From Kosakonia oryzendophytica (lineage in GTDB: Bacteria; Pseudomonadota; Gammaproteobacteria; Enterobacterales; Enterobacteriaceae), in the NCBI RefSeq assembly GCF_900094925.1, contig NZ_FMAY01000001.1, forward strand, positions 558,001 to 622,000: DNA of 64,000 nucleotides. The letters run 5' to 3'. Positions 48,637 through 58,725 of this stretch are shown here, piece after piece. The notes beneath the pieces are model-generated. The model was given only the letters and a program-made list of their open reading frames with translations, ran no database searches and was not told the origin of the DNA. The position numbers and the translations under genes were made by a program. Each line of letters begins with the position of its first letter. Positions within the stretch are counted from its first letter, which is position 1.

Positions 48637-50103
48637 TTAAGAACCCATACGGTAGTTCGGGGATTCCTTGGTGATGGTCACGTCGTGAACGTGACTTTCC
48701 TGGATGCCCGCACCGCTGATGCGCACAAATTCCGCTTTGGTACGCAGGTCGTCGATAGTACCACAGCCGGTCAGACCCATACAGGAACGCAGGCCGCCCA
48801 TCTGCTGGTGAATGATCTCTTTCAGGCGGCCTTTATAGGCAACGCGGCCTTCAATGCCTTCCGGCACCAGTTTGTCGGCGGCGTTATCGCTCTGGAAGTA
48901 GCGGTCAGAAGAGCCCTTGGACATTGCGCCCAGGGAGCCCATGCCACGGTAAGATTTGTAAGAACGTCCCTGGTAGAGTTCGATTTCGCCCGGGGATTCT
49001 TCGGTGCCCGCCAGCATGGAGCCAACCATCACAGCAGCTGCGCCAGCGGCGATAGCTTTAGCGATGTCGCCAGAGAAGCGGATACCACCGTCAGCGATAA
49101 CCGGAATGCCGGTGCCTTCCAGCGCTTCAACCGCATCGGAAACGGCGGTGATCTGCGGAACGCCCACGCCGGTCACGATACGGGTGGTACAGATGGAGCC
49201 TGGGCCGATACCAACTTTCACCGCGCTTACGCCAGCGTCTGCCAGCGCACGAGCGCCTGCGCCAGTTGCAACGTTACCGCCGATGATTTGCAGGTCCGGG
49301 TATTTAGCACGGGTTTCGCGAATGCGTTGCAACACGCCTTCGGAATGGCCGTGAGAGGAGTCAATCAGCAGTACGTCAACGCCGGCGGCAACCAGCGCAT
49401 CGACGCGCTCTTCGTTACCTGCGCCTGCACCGACTGCCGCGCCAACACGCAGGCGACCCTGCTCATCTTTACAGGCGTTCGGTTTACGTTCTGCTTTCTG
49501 GAAGTCTTTAACGGTGATCATGCCGCGCAGGTGGAAGCTGTCGTCCACAACCAGCGCTTTCTCAACGCGTTTTTCGTGCATTTTAGCGAAGACCACTTCG
49601 CGGGATTCGCCTTCGCGAACGGTCACCAGACGCTCTTTCGGCGTCATATAAACGCTGACCGGCTGAGTCAGGTCGGTCACGAAACGCACATCACGACCGG
49701 TGATGATGCCGACCAGTTCGTTATCGCCATTGACAACCGGGTAACCGGCAAAGCCGTTACGTTCGGTCAGCTCTTTGACTTCGCGCAGGGTGGTGGTTGG
49801 CAGCACGGTCTGTGGATCTTTAACCACGCCGGATTCATGTTTTTTCACGCGGCGAACTTCTTCTGCCTGGCGCTCAATCGACATGTTTTTGTGAATAAAG
49901 CCAATGCCGCCTTCCTGTGCCAGGGCAATCGCCAGGCGCGCTTCGGTCACGGTATCCATCGCCGCAGAGAGCATAGGAATGTTCAGGCGAATGGTTTTGG
50001 TGAGCTGCGTGCTCAAGTCGGCAGTATTCGGCAGAACGGTGGAGTGAGCGGGAACGAGGAGGACGTCGTCAAACGTCAGTGCTTCTTTAGCAATACGTAG
50101 CAT
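48637..50103 (-). CDS. guaB: Inosine-5'-monophosphate dehydrogenase
   Basis: GuaB oxidises IMP to XMP with NAD, the first committed step to GMP. The 488 residues equal the E. coli enzyme. The catalytic cysteine is in GPGSICTTR, the NAD-binding and phosphate-binding loops include [10 protein letters not shown] and [11 protein letters not shown], and a pair of CBS domains is inserted near residues 95-205. The start at 50103 was chosen because E. coli GuaB begins [13 protein letters not shown]; the frame opens two codons earlier. It heads guaBA and has a PurR-type site upstream. Confidence 0.97.
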   Translation of the reverse strand: MLRIAKEALTFDDVLLVPAHSTVLPNTADLSTQLTKTIRLNIPMLSAAMDTVTEARLAIALAQEGGIGFIHKNMSIERQAEEVRRVKKHESGVVKDPQTVLPTTTLREVKELTERNGFAGYPVVNGDNELVGIITGRDVRFVTDLTQPVSVYMTPKERLVTVREGESREVVFAKMHEKRVEKALVVDDSFHLRGMITVKDFQKAERKPNACKDEQGRLRVGAAVGAGAGNEERVDALVAAGVDVLLIDSSHGHSEGVLQRIRETRAKYPDLQIIGGNVATGAGARALADAGVSAVKVGIGPGSICTTRIVTGVGVPQITAVSDAVEALEGTGIPVIADGGIRFSGDIAKAIAAGAAAVMVGSMLAGTEESPGEIELYQGRSYKSYRGMGSLGAMSKGSSDRYFQSDNAADKLVPEGIEGRVAYKGRLKEIIHQQMGGLRSCMGLTGCGTIDDLRTKAEFVRISGAGIQESHVHDVTITKESPNYRMGS

Positions 50104-50153
50104 GGGCAATATCTCTGACCTGGGGGGTTAAATATTGCCGTGGCATTATACAG

Positions 50154-50169
50154 AGCGTAACCGATTGCA
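50154..50169 (-). promoter_or_regulatory. PurR operator of guaBA
   Basis: TGCAATCGGTTACGCT, read on the minus strand, lies about 50 bases upstream of guaB in the position of the PurR site of E. coli guaBA. It is a weak match to the PurR palindrome, as in E. coli, so repression should be partial. Confidence 0.75.
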
Positions 50170-50262
50170 TCCACACTTTTTTAAGAAAAATACTTGCTAT
50201 CCCCTCGTATCGGGTTACTATCGACTGAATAACCTGCTGATTTAGAATTTGATCTGGCTCAC

Positions 50263-51636
50263 ATGTCATCGTTCCAATCCCCTTCCATTTATACCGTCAG
50301 CCGCCTGAATCAATCGGTGCGCTTACTGCTGGAACGCGAACTTGGCCAGGTGTGGATCAGCGGCGAAATCTCCAACTTTACCCAACCTTCTTCAGGCCAC
50401 TGGTACTTCACGTTAAAAGACGACACCGCCCAGGTGCGCTGCGCGATGTTCCGCAACAGCAATCGTCGTGTCACCTTCCGCCCACAGCACGGCCAGCAAG
50501 TGCTGGTGCGCGCCAATATCACGCTGTATGAACCGCGCGGTGAATATCAGGTTGTGGTTGAAAGCATGCAACCGGCGGGCGAAGGTTTACTGCAACAGAA
50601 GTACGAGCAGCTTAAAGCGAAGCTTGCTGCCGAAGGGTTGTTTGACCAGCAGTGTAAGCAATCACTTCCCTCACCTGCGCACTGCGTTGGCGTGATTACC
50701 TCGAAAACCGGCGCTGCGCTGCACGATATTCTCCATGTGCTGAAACGCCGCGATCCGTCGCTACCGGTGGTGATTTACCCGACGGCAGTTCAGGGCGAAG
50801 ATGCCCCCGCACAGATTGTACGTGCCATCGAACTGGCGAATGCGCGCCAGGAGTGTGACGTGCTGATTGTCGGGCGCGGTGGCGGTTCGCTGGAAGATTT
50901 ATGGAGCTTTAATGACGAGCGCGTGGCGCGGGCGATTTTTGCAAGCACCATTCCAGTGGTCAGCGCTGTCGGGCATGAAACTGATGTGACGATTGCCGAT
51001 TTTGTCGCCGATCTGCGTGCGCCAACGCCGTCTGCAGCGGCGGAAATCGTCAGCCGTAATCAACTGGAACTGTTGCGCCAGGTGCAGGCGATGCAGCAGC
51101 GTCTCGAAATGGCGATGGATTATTACCTGGCAGGCCGCAACCGCCGCTTTGCGCAACTGAATCACCGTTTGCAACAACAGCACCCGCAATTAAGGTTGGC
51201 ACGCCAGCAAACCGTGTTGGACCGTTTACAACAGCGCATGCACAATGCGCTGGATACCCAGTTAAAGCGTGCATCTTTACGCCAGCAACGTGTGATGCAG
51301 CGCCTGAACCAGCAAAATCCGCAGCCGCGTATTCACCGGGCGCAAACTCGCGTGCAACAACTGGAGTATCGCCTCAGCCAGACCATTCGCGACCGCTTAA
51401 GTCACACGCGTGAACGCTTTGGAACGGCTATCACTCATCTGGAAGCAGTCAGTCCGCTGGCGACACTGGCGCGTGGCTACAGCGTGACCACCGCGACGGA
51501 TGGCAAAGTGTTGAAACAGACTAAACAGGTGAAAGCGGGCGACAAGCTGACCACGCGGCTAAACGATGGCTGGGTAGAGAGCGAAGTCAGCGCCGTCAAG
51601 CCCGTAAAAAAACCGCGCCAGCGTAAATCCTCCTAA
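50263..51636 (+). CDS. xseA: Exodeoxyribonuclease VII large subunit
   Basis: XseA, with the small subunit XseB, cleaves single-stranded DNA from either end in mismatch repair and DNA damage processing. The 457 residues start with an OB-fold ([20 protein letters not shown]), followed by the catalytic domain with [28 protein letters not shown] and [13 protein letters not shown], a long coiled-coil region of Gln- and Arg-rich helices, and a short C-terminal domain. It is divergent from guaB, with 159 bases between. An unrelated protease gene follows on the same strand after 71 bases. Confidence 0.96.
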   Translation: MSSFQSPSIYTVSRLNQSVRLLLERELGQVWISGEISNFTQPSSGHWYFTLKDDTAQVRCAMFRNSNRRVTFRPQHGQQVLVRANITLYEPRGEYQVVVESMQPAGEGLLQQKYEQLKAKLAAEGLFDQQCKQSLPSPAHCVGVITSKTGAALHDILHVLKRRDPSLPVVIYPTAVQGEDAPAQIVRAIELANARQECDVLIVGRGGGSLEDLWSFNDERVARAIFASTIPVVSAVGHETDVTIADFVADLRAPTPSAAAEIVSRNQLELLRQVQAMQQRLEMAMDYYLAGRNRRFAQLNHRLQQQHPQLRLARQQTVLDRLQQRMHNALDTQLKRASLRQQRVMQRLNQQNPQPRIHRAQTRVQQLEYRLSQTIRDRLSHTRERFGTAITHLEAVSPLATLARGYSVTTATDGKVLKQTKQVKAGDKLTTRLNDGWVESEVSAVKPVKKPRQRKSS

Positions 51637-51707
51637 TTTGTCCGTCCCCCGGATCCTGCGGTCCTATACTTTTTGTTGTTCTTTGTTGTTTTATCAAGGA
51701 GATCAAC

Positions 51708-52733
51708 ATGCATTCATATCGCCCGTACAGCGTTATCCCGCCTTATATCCTTCGCCGCATTATTGATAATGGTTCCGAGCTGCAACAACGTTGCGCCCGC
51801 CAGACGTTAACGCACGTGCAAACGCTGATGGCCCACAGCCATGGCAAAGTCAATGCGCCGCTGGTGACCTCCCCCGGTGAACTGGTGCGCGATATCTATG
51901 ACGCGCAGCAAAAAGAGACCCTGCCCGGTGAGCAGGTACGGTACGAAGGTCAGCCATCGAATGGCGATGTCGCCGTGGATGAAGCCTACGATTACCTTGG
52001 CGTCACGCACGATTTCTTCTGGCAGATTTATCAGCGCAACTCGCTGGATAACCAGGGATTGATCCTCAACGGCACCGTGCATTACGGCAAAGAGTATCAA
52101 AACGCCTTCTGGAACGGTCAGCAGATGGTCTTTGGCGATGGCGACGGTGAGATTTTTAACCGCTTTACGATAGCCATTGATGTCGTAGCGCACGAACTCA
52201 GCCACGGTGTCACAGAAACAGAAGCGAACTTAATCTACTTTGAACAAGCGGGCGCACTGAATGAGTCGCTATCGGATGTTTTTGGATCGCTGGTGAAGCA
52301 GTATCACAAACAACAAACCGCCGCCGAAGCAGACTGGATTATTGGCGAGGGTTTGCTGGCAAAAGGCATTCACGGCCGTGGGCTACGTTCGATGTCTGAG
52401 CCTGGCACCGCCTATGATGACCCGTTATTGGGTAAGGATCCGCAGCCCGCGCATATGAAGGACTATGTCAAAACCCGGGAAGATAATGGCGGCGTACACC
52501 TGAACTCCGGTATTCCTAACCGCGCGTTTTACCTGGCGGCGACTGCCGTTGGCGGGCATGCCTGGGAGCAAACAGGGTACGCCTGGTACGATACCGTCTG
52601 CGATAAGTCACTGGCGCAAGACGCGGATTTTGCCGCTTTTGCGAAACTCACCATCAAACACGGCGAAAAACGCTCCGGCAAAAAGGTGTCGGCAGCCATT
52701 GAGCAGGCGTGGAAAGATGTCGGAGTATTATGA
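51708..52733 (+). CDS. Protealysin-like M4 metallopeptidase
   Basis: The 341-residue zinc protease is a thermolysin-family enzyme of the protealysin group. It has no signal peptide; instead a short propeptide (about 50 residues) with the conserved PPYIL motif, typical of protealysin. The catalytic zinc site is HELSH (His162, Glu163, His166) with the third ligand Glu186 in ALNESLSD, and a later histidine in GVHLNSGIPNRAF. In Serratia, protealysin affects invasion of host cells. The overlapping next gene encodes its likely inhibitor. AAGGAG precedes the ATG. Not in the E. coli order, so it is an insertion at xseA-yfgJ. Confidence 0.92.
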   Translation: MHSYRPYSVIPPYILRRIIDNGSELQQRCARQTLTHVQTLMAHSHGKVNAPLVTSPGELVRDIYDAQQKETLPGEQVRYEGQPSNGDVAVDEAYDYLGVTHDFFWQIYQRNSLDNQGLILNGTVHYGKEYQNAFWNGQQMVFGDGDGEIFNRFTIAIDVVAHELSHGVTETEANLIYFEQAGALNESLSDVFGSLVKQYHKQQTAAEADWIIGEGLLAKGIHGRGLRSMSEPGTAYDDPLLGKDPQPAHMKDYVKTREDNGGVHLNSGIPNRAFYLAATAVGGHAWEQTGYAWYDTVCDKSLAQDADFAAFAKLTIKHGEKRSGKKVSAAIEQAWKDVGVL

Positions 52734-53074
52734 TGAACGAACCGGAATTAACCGACGATGCGGTGGTGGAGTTAGCCCGTGAAGGCGGGCTGGCTTTTAT
52801 GCCGAAGCTGAGCGGCAAACGGCGAATTGTCATTGCCCAGCTCAGCAACGAGCAGCGCCAGCGCCTGGTTGAGATCCTGCACCAGGCTTTGCCGCTCGGG
52901 CAACCGCCCGGGCAGCCAGATTCACCAGGACGCGGCGACCAGCGCTTTTACCGTGTACAGATAACCTGGACCACGCAGCCAACAGATGTGTTGTTGCTGA
53001 TCCCGGAAAGTAAAGCCCCTCCCTCTTTTATTGATCTGTGGCGCGAAGGTGAAGGGTGTATCTGCAAGTCTTAA
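52730..53074 (+). CDS. Emfourin-like inhibitor of the M4 peptidase
   Basis: The 114-residue protein matches what is known of emfourin (M4in), an intracellular protein inhibitor of protealysin encoded directly after the protease gene. Matching features are size, an acidic N terminus (ELTDDAVVELAREGGLAF) and the pair encoded in one operon. The start codon ATG at 52730 lies in the ATGATGA overlap with the protease stop, so inhibitor synthesis is coupled to protease synthesis. ATG at 52733 is equally possible. No cysteine-rich or membrane pattern. It overlaps the yfgJ stop by four bases. Confidence 0.85.
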   Translation: MMNEPELTDDAVVELAREGGLAFMPKLSGKRRIVIAQLSNEQRQRLVEILHQALPLGQPPGQPDSPGRGDQRFYRVQITWTTQPTDVLLLIPESKAPPSFIDLWREGEGCICKS

Positions 53075-53286
53075 CGCAGGGTAAATTCAACGCGTTTTTT
53101 GGAAATCAGCCCGTGGCCGTGCTGGCAGAAGAAGTCCACCGCGCCACAGGCTTTTAACACCTCCAGAGGCTGATGACACTCCGGGCAGTTGGCCTGTACT
53201 TCAATGTCTGTATCGCAGACGTTGCAGTGGGCGTGCGTTCCCACCTGTTCCAGTGGGTTGTGGCAGGTCGGGCATTTTAAATCCAT
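53071..53286 (-). CDS. yfgJ: YfgJ zinc-ribbon protein
   Basis: The 71-residue protein is built of zinc ribbons: CPTCHNPLE with CNVCD, CPECHQPLE, and the later CGAVDFFCQHGHG. It matches E. coli YfgJ in length and end (LISKKRVEF). The start at 53286 was chosen because AAGGAG lies eight bases before it; the longer frame would use a methionine inside that site. Function unknown; zinc binding is likely. It is convergent with the emfourin-like gene and overlaps its stop codon. Confidence 0.9.
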   Translation of the reverse strand: MDLKCPTCHNPLEQVGTHAHCNVCDTDIEVQANCPECHQPLEVLKACGAVDFFCQHGHGLISKKRVEFTLR

Positions 53287-53465
53287 AACGAGCTCCTTCA
53301 TGTTTCACTGCAACTATCATACACGGCGGGTAACAAATAATCCGTCGCCTGTTTTATCTTTGGTCTGGTTGGCCAAGGTGTACCTCCGTAAGTGATGAAA
53401 AAAATCTCTGCTCGTGGATAACAGCATGTGATAAATAGGGCGTTCATAAATAGCAAGGAGCGGTT

Positions 53466-53870
53466 ATGTCACGGGATTTTAGCGTTTATCTTCATGCTGC
53501 GAAGATGCCCGCCCCCCCAGCGTGGAGAGCAGAAATAAAGCAGCAGGGTTTTGCGTGCGATTTGGATGATGATTTTGACCCTCTCACCTTCAGCGGCTTT
53601 CTGCCCTGCCCGGTGGAAGAAAAAATATCCGGTTTCGAGTATTACGCGCGCGAACTTGATGATGACGATTTTGCAGAGCTGGATGGCGTGCAACCGTTCA
53701 ACTACAGCATCACATTTTGTGCCGGAAGCAGACCCGCTGAAACCATGGCAGCACTGGCTGCGGCCAGTTGTCTGGCGAAGCTTTCCGGCGGCGTGTTATA
53801 CGATTTTTATTCCGGGGAGATGATCCTGGCTGAGCACGCTGTAGAGTGGGCAAAATCGCAAACGGCCTGA
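53466..53870 (+). CDS. Hypothetical acidic protein, 134 residues
   Basis: I do not recognise this protein. It is acidic in the centre (YYARELDDDDFAELDGVQPF) and ends in a small hydrophobic helix region (AAASCLAKLSGGVLYDFYSG). There is no signal peptide or membrane segment. AAGGAG precedes the ATG, and the frame is compact, so it is a plausible gene. It lies between yfgJ and der, where I do not recall a gene in E. coli, and is convergent with der. Loosely resembles immunity-type proteins by size and charge, without proof. Confidence 0.7.
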   Translation: MSRDFSVYLHAAKMPAPPAWRAEIKQQGFACDLDDDFDPLTFSGFLPCPVEEKISGFEYYARELDDDDFAELDGVQPFNYSITFCAGSRPAETMAALAAASCLAKLSGGVLYDFYSGEMILAEHAVEWAKSQTA

Positions 53871-53880
53871 CCATAACAGC

Positions 53881-53902
53881 AAACCCGCCGGATGGCGGGT
53901 TT
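53881..53902. terminator. Bidirectional hairpin between the 134-residue gene and der
   Basis: AAACCCGCC and GGCGGGTTT form a perfect nine-base stem with a four-base loop in the gap between convergent genes. The T/A runs are only three bases long, so efficiency is uncertain. Confidence 0.65.
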
Positions 53903-53913
53903 GGCGTGACGCA

Positions 53914-55389
53914 TTACTTGCTTTTCTTAATGTGTTTAATCAGACGCTTACGTTTACGCATCTGGTTCGGCGTCAGGGTGTTGCGCTTCTCTGCAAACGG
54001 GTTTTCCCCTTCCTTGAACTGGATACGGATCGGCGTACCCATCACGTCCAACGATTTACGGAAGTAGTTCATCAGATAGCGTTTGTAGGAATCCGGCAGG
54101 TCTTTAACCTGGTTACCGTGGATCACCACAATCGGCGGGTTATACCCCCCGGCGTGCGCGTATTTCAGCTTCACGCGGCGACCGCGCACCAGCGGCGGCT
54201 GATGATCTTCCGATGCCATCGTCATAATGCGGGTCAGCATCGCAGTGCTCACGCGACGGGTAGAGCTGTCGTAGGCTTCGCGAACCGACTCAAACAGGTT
54301 ACCGACGCCACTGCCGTGCAACGCAGAGATAAAGTGCACGCGGGCAAAATCAATAAAGCCAAGGCGATAATCCAGCGTCTCTTTAACCTGTTCTTTCACT
54401 TCCTGGGTCAGGCCATCCCACTTGTTGACCACAATCACCAGCGAGCGACCACTGTTAAGGATAAAGCCCAGCAGCGACAGATCCTGATCGGAAATGCCTT
54501 CGCGGGCATCAATCACCAACAGCACCACGTTAGCGTCTTCAATCGCCTGCAGCGTTTTGATAACGGAGAACTTCTCCACCACATCAGTGATTTTGCCACG
54601 CTTACGCACGCCCGCCGTATCGATAAGTATGTACTCACGTTCATCGCGCTGCATCGGGATGTAGATACTGTCACGCGTGGTCCCCGGCATGTCATACACC
54701 ACAACACGCTCTTCACCAAGAATACGGTTAGTGAGTGTGGACTTACCGACGTTCGGACGACCGACAATAGCCAGCTTGATCGGCAAATCCTGCGGGTTAA
54801 AGTCATCTTCCGGCTCTTCTTCTTCGCCGTTTTCACGGGCTTCGAACTGCGCCCAGTACTCAGCGTCTTCGTCCACCTCTTCCGGCGGATTCAGCTCGTC
54901 CATCCACGGCATCAGCACGTGTTCCAGCAGACTGGTCACACCGCGCCCGTGCGATGCGGCAATGGCGTAGATTTCACCGAGGCCCAGCGAGTAAAAATCC
55001 GCCGTTGCCTGATCCGGATCCAGACCATCGGTTTTGTTCGCCACCAGGAAGGTCGGTTTTTCACGCGCACGCAGGTGTTTCGCAATAGCGGAGTCAGCAG
55101 GCATCAGGCCAGCGCGCGCATCCACCATAAACAGCACCACATCGGCTTCTTCAATCGCCAGCAGCGACTGTTCCGCCATGCGGGTTTCCACACCGTCTTC
55201 CGTGCCGTCGATACCGCCGGTATCGATGCAGATAAATTCACGGCCTTCCACTTCAGCACGACCGTACTTACGGTCACGAGTCAGACCCGGGAAATCCGCT
55301 ACCAGCGCATCACGGGTGCGTGTTAAACGGTTAAATAGCGTGGATTTTCCAACGTTAGGGCGCCCGACAAGCGCGACCACAGGTACCAT
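53914..55389 (-). CDS. der: Ribosome assembly GTPase Der
   Basis: Der (EngA) is an essential GTPase that helps assemble the 50S subunit. The 491 residues contain two G domains, each starting with GRPNVGKST (residues 8-16 and again near 210), separated by the acidic linker [12 protein letters not shown], and a C-terminal KH-like domain. G3 and G4 motifs DTGG/DTAG and NKTD/NKWD are visible. It is followed in the other direction by bamB, in the E. coli order yfgM-bamB-der, and a hairpin terminator separates them. Confidence 0.97.
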   Translation of the reverse strand: MVPVVALVGRPNVGKSTLFNRLTRTRDALVADFPGLTRDRKYGRAEVEGREFICIDTGGIDGTEDGVETRMAEQSLLAIEEADVVLFMVDARAGLMPADSAIAKHLRAREKPTFLVANKTDGLDPDQATADFYSLGLGEIYAIAASHGRGVTSLLEHVLMPWMDELNPPEEVDEDAEYWAQFEARENGEEEEPEDDFNPQDLPIKLAIVGRPNVGKSTLTNRILGEERVVVYDMPGTTRDSIYIPMQRDEREYILIDTAGVRKRGKITDVVEKFSVIKTLQAIEDANVVLLVIDAREGISDQDLSLLGFILNSGRSLVIVVNKWDGLTQEVKEQVKETLDYRLGFIDFARVHFISALHGSGVGNLFESVREAYDSSTRRVSTAMLTRIMTMASEDHQPPLVRGRRVKLKYAHAGGYNPPIVVIHGNQVKDLPDSYKRYLMNYFRKSLDVMGTPIRIQFKEGENPFAEKRNTLTPNQMRKRKRLIKHIKKSK

Positions 55390-55457
55390 GTTTGAAGCCT
55401 CATTACAGAAAATTCATTAGCAAAACGGCGCGGTTTGCGCAGCGTTTTAAAAACAGG

Positions 55458-55486
55458 AAAACGGCTCCTGCAACAGGAGCCGTTTT
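55458..55486 (-). terminator. Terminator between bamB and der
   Basis: Thirteen-base arms AAAACGGCTCCTG / CAGGAGCCGTTTT pair perfectly with a three-base loop, followed by UUUUCCU on the minus strand. It would limit read-through from bamB into der. Confidence 0.82.
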
Positions 55487-55509
55487 CGGGAACGACAACC
55501 TCAGCGCGA

Positions 55510-56688
55510 TTAACGCGTGATGGCGTACAGCGTACCGTCTTTTGCCTGGATCAGCAGTTTGCCATCGGCAACGACCGGCTCGGTCAGGAAACCAGAGCTG
55601 TCGACTTTCTGCTGTGCCACAAAACGGCCGTCCTCGACATTAATCCAGTGCACATAGCCTTCGCTATCGCCTGTCACAATATAACCATTATACAACGCCG
55701 GAGCGGTAAGGTTACGGTGCAGCAGATCGCTTTGTGTCCACAGAGTTACACCACCGTCCGTGGTGAGCGCCAGAATGCGGTCGTTCTGATCGATAAGATA
55801 GATACGGTTGCCGTCAACGATGAAATCACTGACTGAACCCAGCTCACGTTTCCACATGATTTGGCCGCTGCGCAGATCCAACGCTGTCATGTTGCCATTG
55901 TAAGCCAGCGCGTACACGACACCATTCACCACAACCGGCGTGGTGTCTACATCGCTCAGACGATCGATTTCCGTCGGCCCGTTTGCCTGAGAGATACGTT
56001 GCTGCCAAATCAACTGGCCTTGCTGCATCAACACCGCACTCACGCGACCATTATCACCGCCAACAATGGCAGCACCAAAGGCAGCAGTCGGAGCAGACTC
56101 ACCGCGCAGAGAGAGCGCAGGCATATCCAGGTTAACGGTCCATTTTACTGCACCATCAGTTTCATTCAGCGCTTGCAACTGACCGTTGCTGGTATGGATC
56201 AGCACCAGACCATCGCTGATGACCGGGCGAGACAGTGCCTCACCGGCCACTTTCGTTTGCCAGGCGGTAGAGCCATCACTGGTGTTCAGCGCATAAACGC
56301 GTGCTTTTTCACTACCGACATACACGTGGCCGCCGGAAACAGTCACACCGCCAGAAAGCTGTGCAGCGCGGGTTGAGAACCAGCCATCTTTTTCGGCCAG
56401 ATTCACGGACCAGACTTCACGACCATCTTCTGCATGCAGAGCTTTCACCACACCATGGCGATCGGCGGCATATACCACGCCATCCGCAAAGGCCGGATGC
56501 AGGTTGGAATAGAAATTGCCGATACCGTTGCCAACGGAGGTGCTCCACGCCGTTGACGGCGTAAACTGGTTTTCAACAACCGGCAACGGGGACATTTTGA
56601 CAACATCTTCTTCGCCATTGAACAGGGAACAGCCGCTCAATAACGTAACGGAAAGCAGCCCAGGCAGAAGTAATTTACGCAATTGCAT
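55510..56688 (-). CDS. bamB: Outer-membrane assembly lipoprotein BamB
   Basis: BamB is a lipoprotein of the BAM complex that binds BamA and helps insert outer-membrane proteins. The signal peptide ends in the lipobox LLSGC, with the lipidated Cys20. The remaining chain (392 residues in all) is an eight-bladed beta propeller, seen as repeated segments such as DGREVWSVNL, DGSTAWQTKV and SGQIMWKREL. It follows yfgM after ten bases on the same strand, forming an operon. bamC from the same machine lies elsewhere in this window. Confidence 0.96.
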   Translation of the reverse strand: MQLRKLLLPGLLSVTLLSGCSLFNGEEDVVKMSPLPVVENQFTPSTAWSTSVGNGIGNFYSNLHPAFADGVVYAADRHGVVKALHAEDGREVWSVNLAEKDGWFSTRAAQLSGGVTVSGGHVYVGSEKARVYALNTSDGSTAWQTKVAGEALSRPVISDGLVLIHTSNGQLQALNETDGAVKWTVNLDMPALSLRGESAPTAAFGAAIVGGDNGRVSAVLMQQGQLIWQQRISQANGPTEIDRLSDVDTTPVVVNGVVYALAYNGNMTALDLRSGQIMWKRELGSVSDFIVDGNRIYLIDQNDRILALTTDGGVTLWTQSDLLHRNLTAPALYNGYIVTGDSEGYVHWINVEDGRFVAQQKVDSSGFLTEPVVADGKLLIQAKDGTLYAITR

Positions 56689-56698
56689 CGGGTCCCTC

Positions 56699-57319
56699 TT
56701 AGATGGACAAATTATTAATTTTCATTTGCATCATTTCACTCAGCGCAGGGGAAGCATTGTTTTTAATGCCGTTTTCCCATGCGGTGCGCGCGCCTTGTTT
56801 GTCGCCTTTGCTCAGCAGTGCCTCGCCGCGTAAATCAGCCACGATAGCTGCCCAGCTTTCGCCTTTTACGGCATCCAGTGTTTTGAGCGCAACATCCTGC
56901 TGTTTCAGTTGCACCTGAACACGCGCCAGACGCACATTGAAAATCGCTTTCAGATTTTCATCGCTGGTCGCCGCGAGCCCTTGTTGCAACTGGGCAGCAG
57001 CTTTGTCCAGCTCGTTTTTATCAACGTACTGCTGCGCCAGTTCCAGCGACGCTAACGCGCCGTAGGTGTTTTTGTTGTCAGCGGCAAACTTCTCCGCCGC
57101 CGCGAACGACTCGGGTTTGTCTGCCTGAAGCGCGGAAACCGCGTTTTCATAAGCTTGCGATGAGGCTTTTGCTGTATCAGCCTGATGATTGGTCCAGTAG
57201 CGCCAGCCAACCAGCGCACCAATACCTAAAACAACGCCAACAGCCAGCGCTTTGCCGTTTTCAGCAAAGAAGCGCTTAATCGCGTCTACCTGGTCGTTTT
57301 CGTTTTCGTAAATTTCCAC
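56699..57319 (-). CDS. yfgM: YfgM, ancillary SecYEG translocon subunit
   Basis: YfgM is an inner-membrane protein associated with the Sec translocon and PpiD, with a role in periplasmic chaperoning. The 206 residues have a short cytosolic start (MEIYENENDQVDAIKRFF), one membrane helix (ALAVGVVLGIGALVGWRYW, about 24-43) and a periplasmic TPR-like domain. Size matches E. coli. It lies between hisS and bamB and is probably cotranscribed with bamB. Confidence 0.94.
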   Translation of the reverse strand: MEIYENENDQVDAIKRFFAENGKALAVGVVLGIGALVGWRYWTNHQADTAKASSQAYENAVSALQADKPESFAAAEKFAADNKNTYGALASLELAQQYVDKNELDKAAAQLQQGLAATSDENLKAIFNVRLARVQVQLKQQDVALKTLDAVKGESWAAIVADLRGEALLSKGDKQGARTAWENGIKNNASPALSEMMQMKINNLSI

Positions 57320-57355
57320 GCAGTCCTTCTCCTTAACGATAATTCACCGGGGAGA

Positions 57356-58630
57356 TTAGCCCAGTAGTGTGCGCAAATGCGCCGCAACGCTGTCCTGCGT
57401 TACCGTACTCTGCTCACCAGAGCGTAAATCCTTCACCACAACATTACCGTCGGTGATTTCAGATTCGCCGAGCACCAGTGCGACGCGAGCGCCCCACTTG
57501 TCTGCACGGGCAAACTGTTTTTTGAAATTGCCGCCGCCGTGGTTCATCATCAGCCGTACGCCAGGTAACGCATCACGCACCTGCTCACCCAACTGCATCG
57601 CAGCGGATTGCGTATTGGCGCCAGACGCCACCAGGTATATATCGACAACGGATTCTGCTTTAAATTCCGGATTAACTGCCTGAACTAACAAAACAAGTCG
57701 TTCAAGACCCATCGCGAAGCCCACCGCCGGTGTGGCGCGACCACCCAATTGTTCAACCAGACCGTCGTAACGACCGCCAGCACACACGGTGCCCTGCGCG
57801 CCCAGACTGGTGGTGACCCACTCAAATACAGTGCGGTTGTAGTAGTCCAGACCGCGCACCAGGCGCTGGTTAACGGTATAGGCAATGCCTGCCGCATCCA
57901 GGAATGCACAAAGCCCAGCGAAGTGTTCGCGGGACTCGTCATCCAGGTAATCACCCAGTTTCGGCGCATCGTTCAACAGCGTCTGGATGTCCTGATTTTT
58001 GGTGTCCAGCACGCGCAGCGGGTTGGTGTACATGCGACGCAGGCAATCTTCGTCCAGCTTATCTTTATGCTGTTCGAGGAACGCCACCAGCGCATCGCGG
58101 TAGGTCGCACGCGCTTCAAGTGAACCGATGGAGTTAAGTTCAAGCGCAACATGGGAAGCAATACCCAGCTCACGCCACCAGCGGGCGGTCAGCATAATCA
58201 GCTCGGCGTCGATATCCGGCCCCTGCAGGCCAAACACTTCAACACCCAACTGATGGAACTGGCGGTAGCGTCCTTTTTGTGGCTTCTCGTAGCGGAACAT
58301 GGGCCCGACATACCACAAGCGTTGTTCCTGATTGTACAGAAGACCATGCTCGATGCCGGCGCGTACACAGCCCGCCGTACCTTCTGGACGCAGCGTCAGA
58401 CTTAACTCATTGCGATCGTCAAAGGTGTACATCTCTTTTTCAACCACGTCGGTCACTTCACCGATCGCGCGTTTAAATAACGAGGTCTGCTCTACAATCG
58501 GCAAACGGATTTCACTGTAACCGTAGCTGCCGAGCACGTTTTTTAAGGTGCCTTCAATGCGCTGCCAGATGGCGGTCTCGCCAGGCAGATAATCGTTCAT
58601 GCCGCGAATGGCTTGAATATTCTTTGCCAC
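57356..58630 (-). CDS. hisS: Histidine-tRNA ligase
   Basis: HisRS charges tRNA-His. The 424-residue class II synthetase starts at the GTG at 58630, which gives the E. coli length and N terminus ([17 protein letters not shown]). The upstream part of the frame lacks family similarity. Motif 2 with [19 protein letters not shown], the HisRS-specific [13 protein letters not shown] and motif 3 ([10 protein letters not shown]) are present. The anticodon-binding domain is at the C terminus. An intrinsic terminator upstream separates it from ispG. Confidence 0.96.
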   Translation of the reverse strand: MAKNIQAIRGMNDYLPGETAIWQRIEGTLKNVLGSYGYSEIRLPIVEQTSLFKRAIGEVTDVVEKEMYTFDDRNELSLTLRPEGTAGCVRAGIEHGLLYNQEQRLWYVGPMFRYEKPQKGRYRQFHQLGVEVFGLQGPDIDAELIMLTARWWRELGIASHVALELNSIGSLEARATYRDALVAFLEQHKDKLDEDCLRRMYTNPLRVLDTKNQDIQTLLNDAPKLGDYLDDESREHFAGLCAFLDAAGIAYTVNQRLVRGLDYYNRTVFEWVTTSLGAQGTVCAGGRYDGLVEQLGGRATPAVGFAMGLERLVLLVQAVNPEFKAESVVDIYLVASGANTQSAAMQLGEQVRDALPGVRLMMNHGGGNFKKQFARADKWGARVALVLGESEITDGNVVVKDLRSGEQSTVTQDSVAAHLRTLLG

Positions 58631-58651
58631 GTTTCTTCTCTTTATGAATAC

Positions 58652-58692
58652 AAAAAATGAACCCTCAGGGCCGGAGCGCCTGGCGGGTTCAT
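58652..58692 (-). terminator. Terminator between ispG and hisS
   Basis: ATGAACCC and GGGTTCAT arms plus internal CAGG/CCTG pairing form a long stem, and the plus strand shows six A on the 5' side, so the minus-strand transcript from ispG runs into UUUUUU. Sited 33 bases past the ispG stop. Confidence 0.85.
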
Positions 58693-58725
58693 CATACACG
58701 GGAAGCCAGCCGCTTCCCAGTCACG

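Noticed and set aside
48685-50100. A 471-codon plus-strand frame opposite guaB
   Set aside because: Same reason: it mirrors guaB and reads as low-complexity sequence with no known domain.
53932-55326. A 464-codon plus-strand frame opposite der
   Set aside because: It mirrors the der gene, is rich in histidine and glutamine, and carries no domain.
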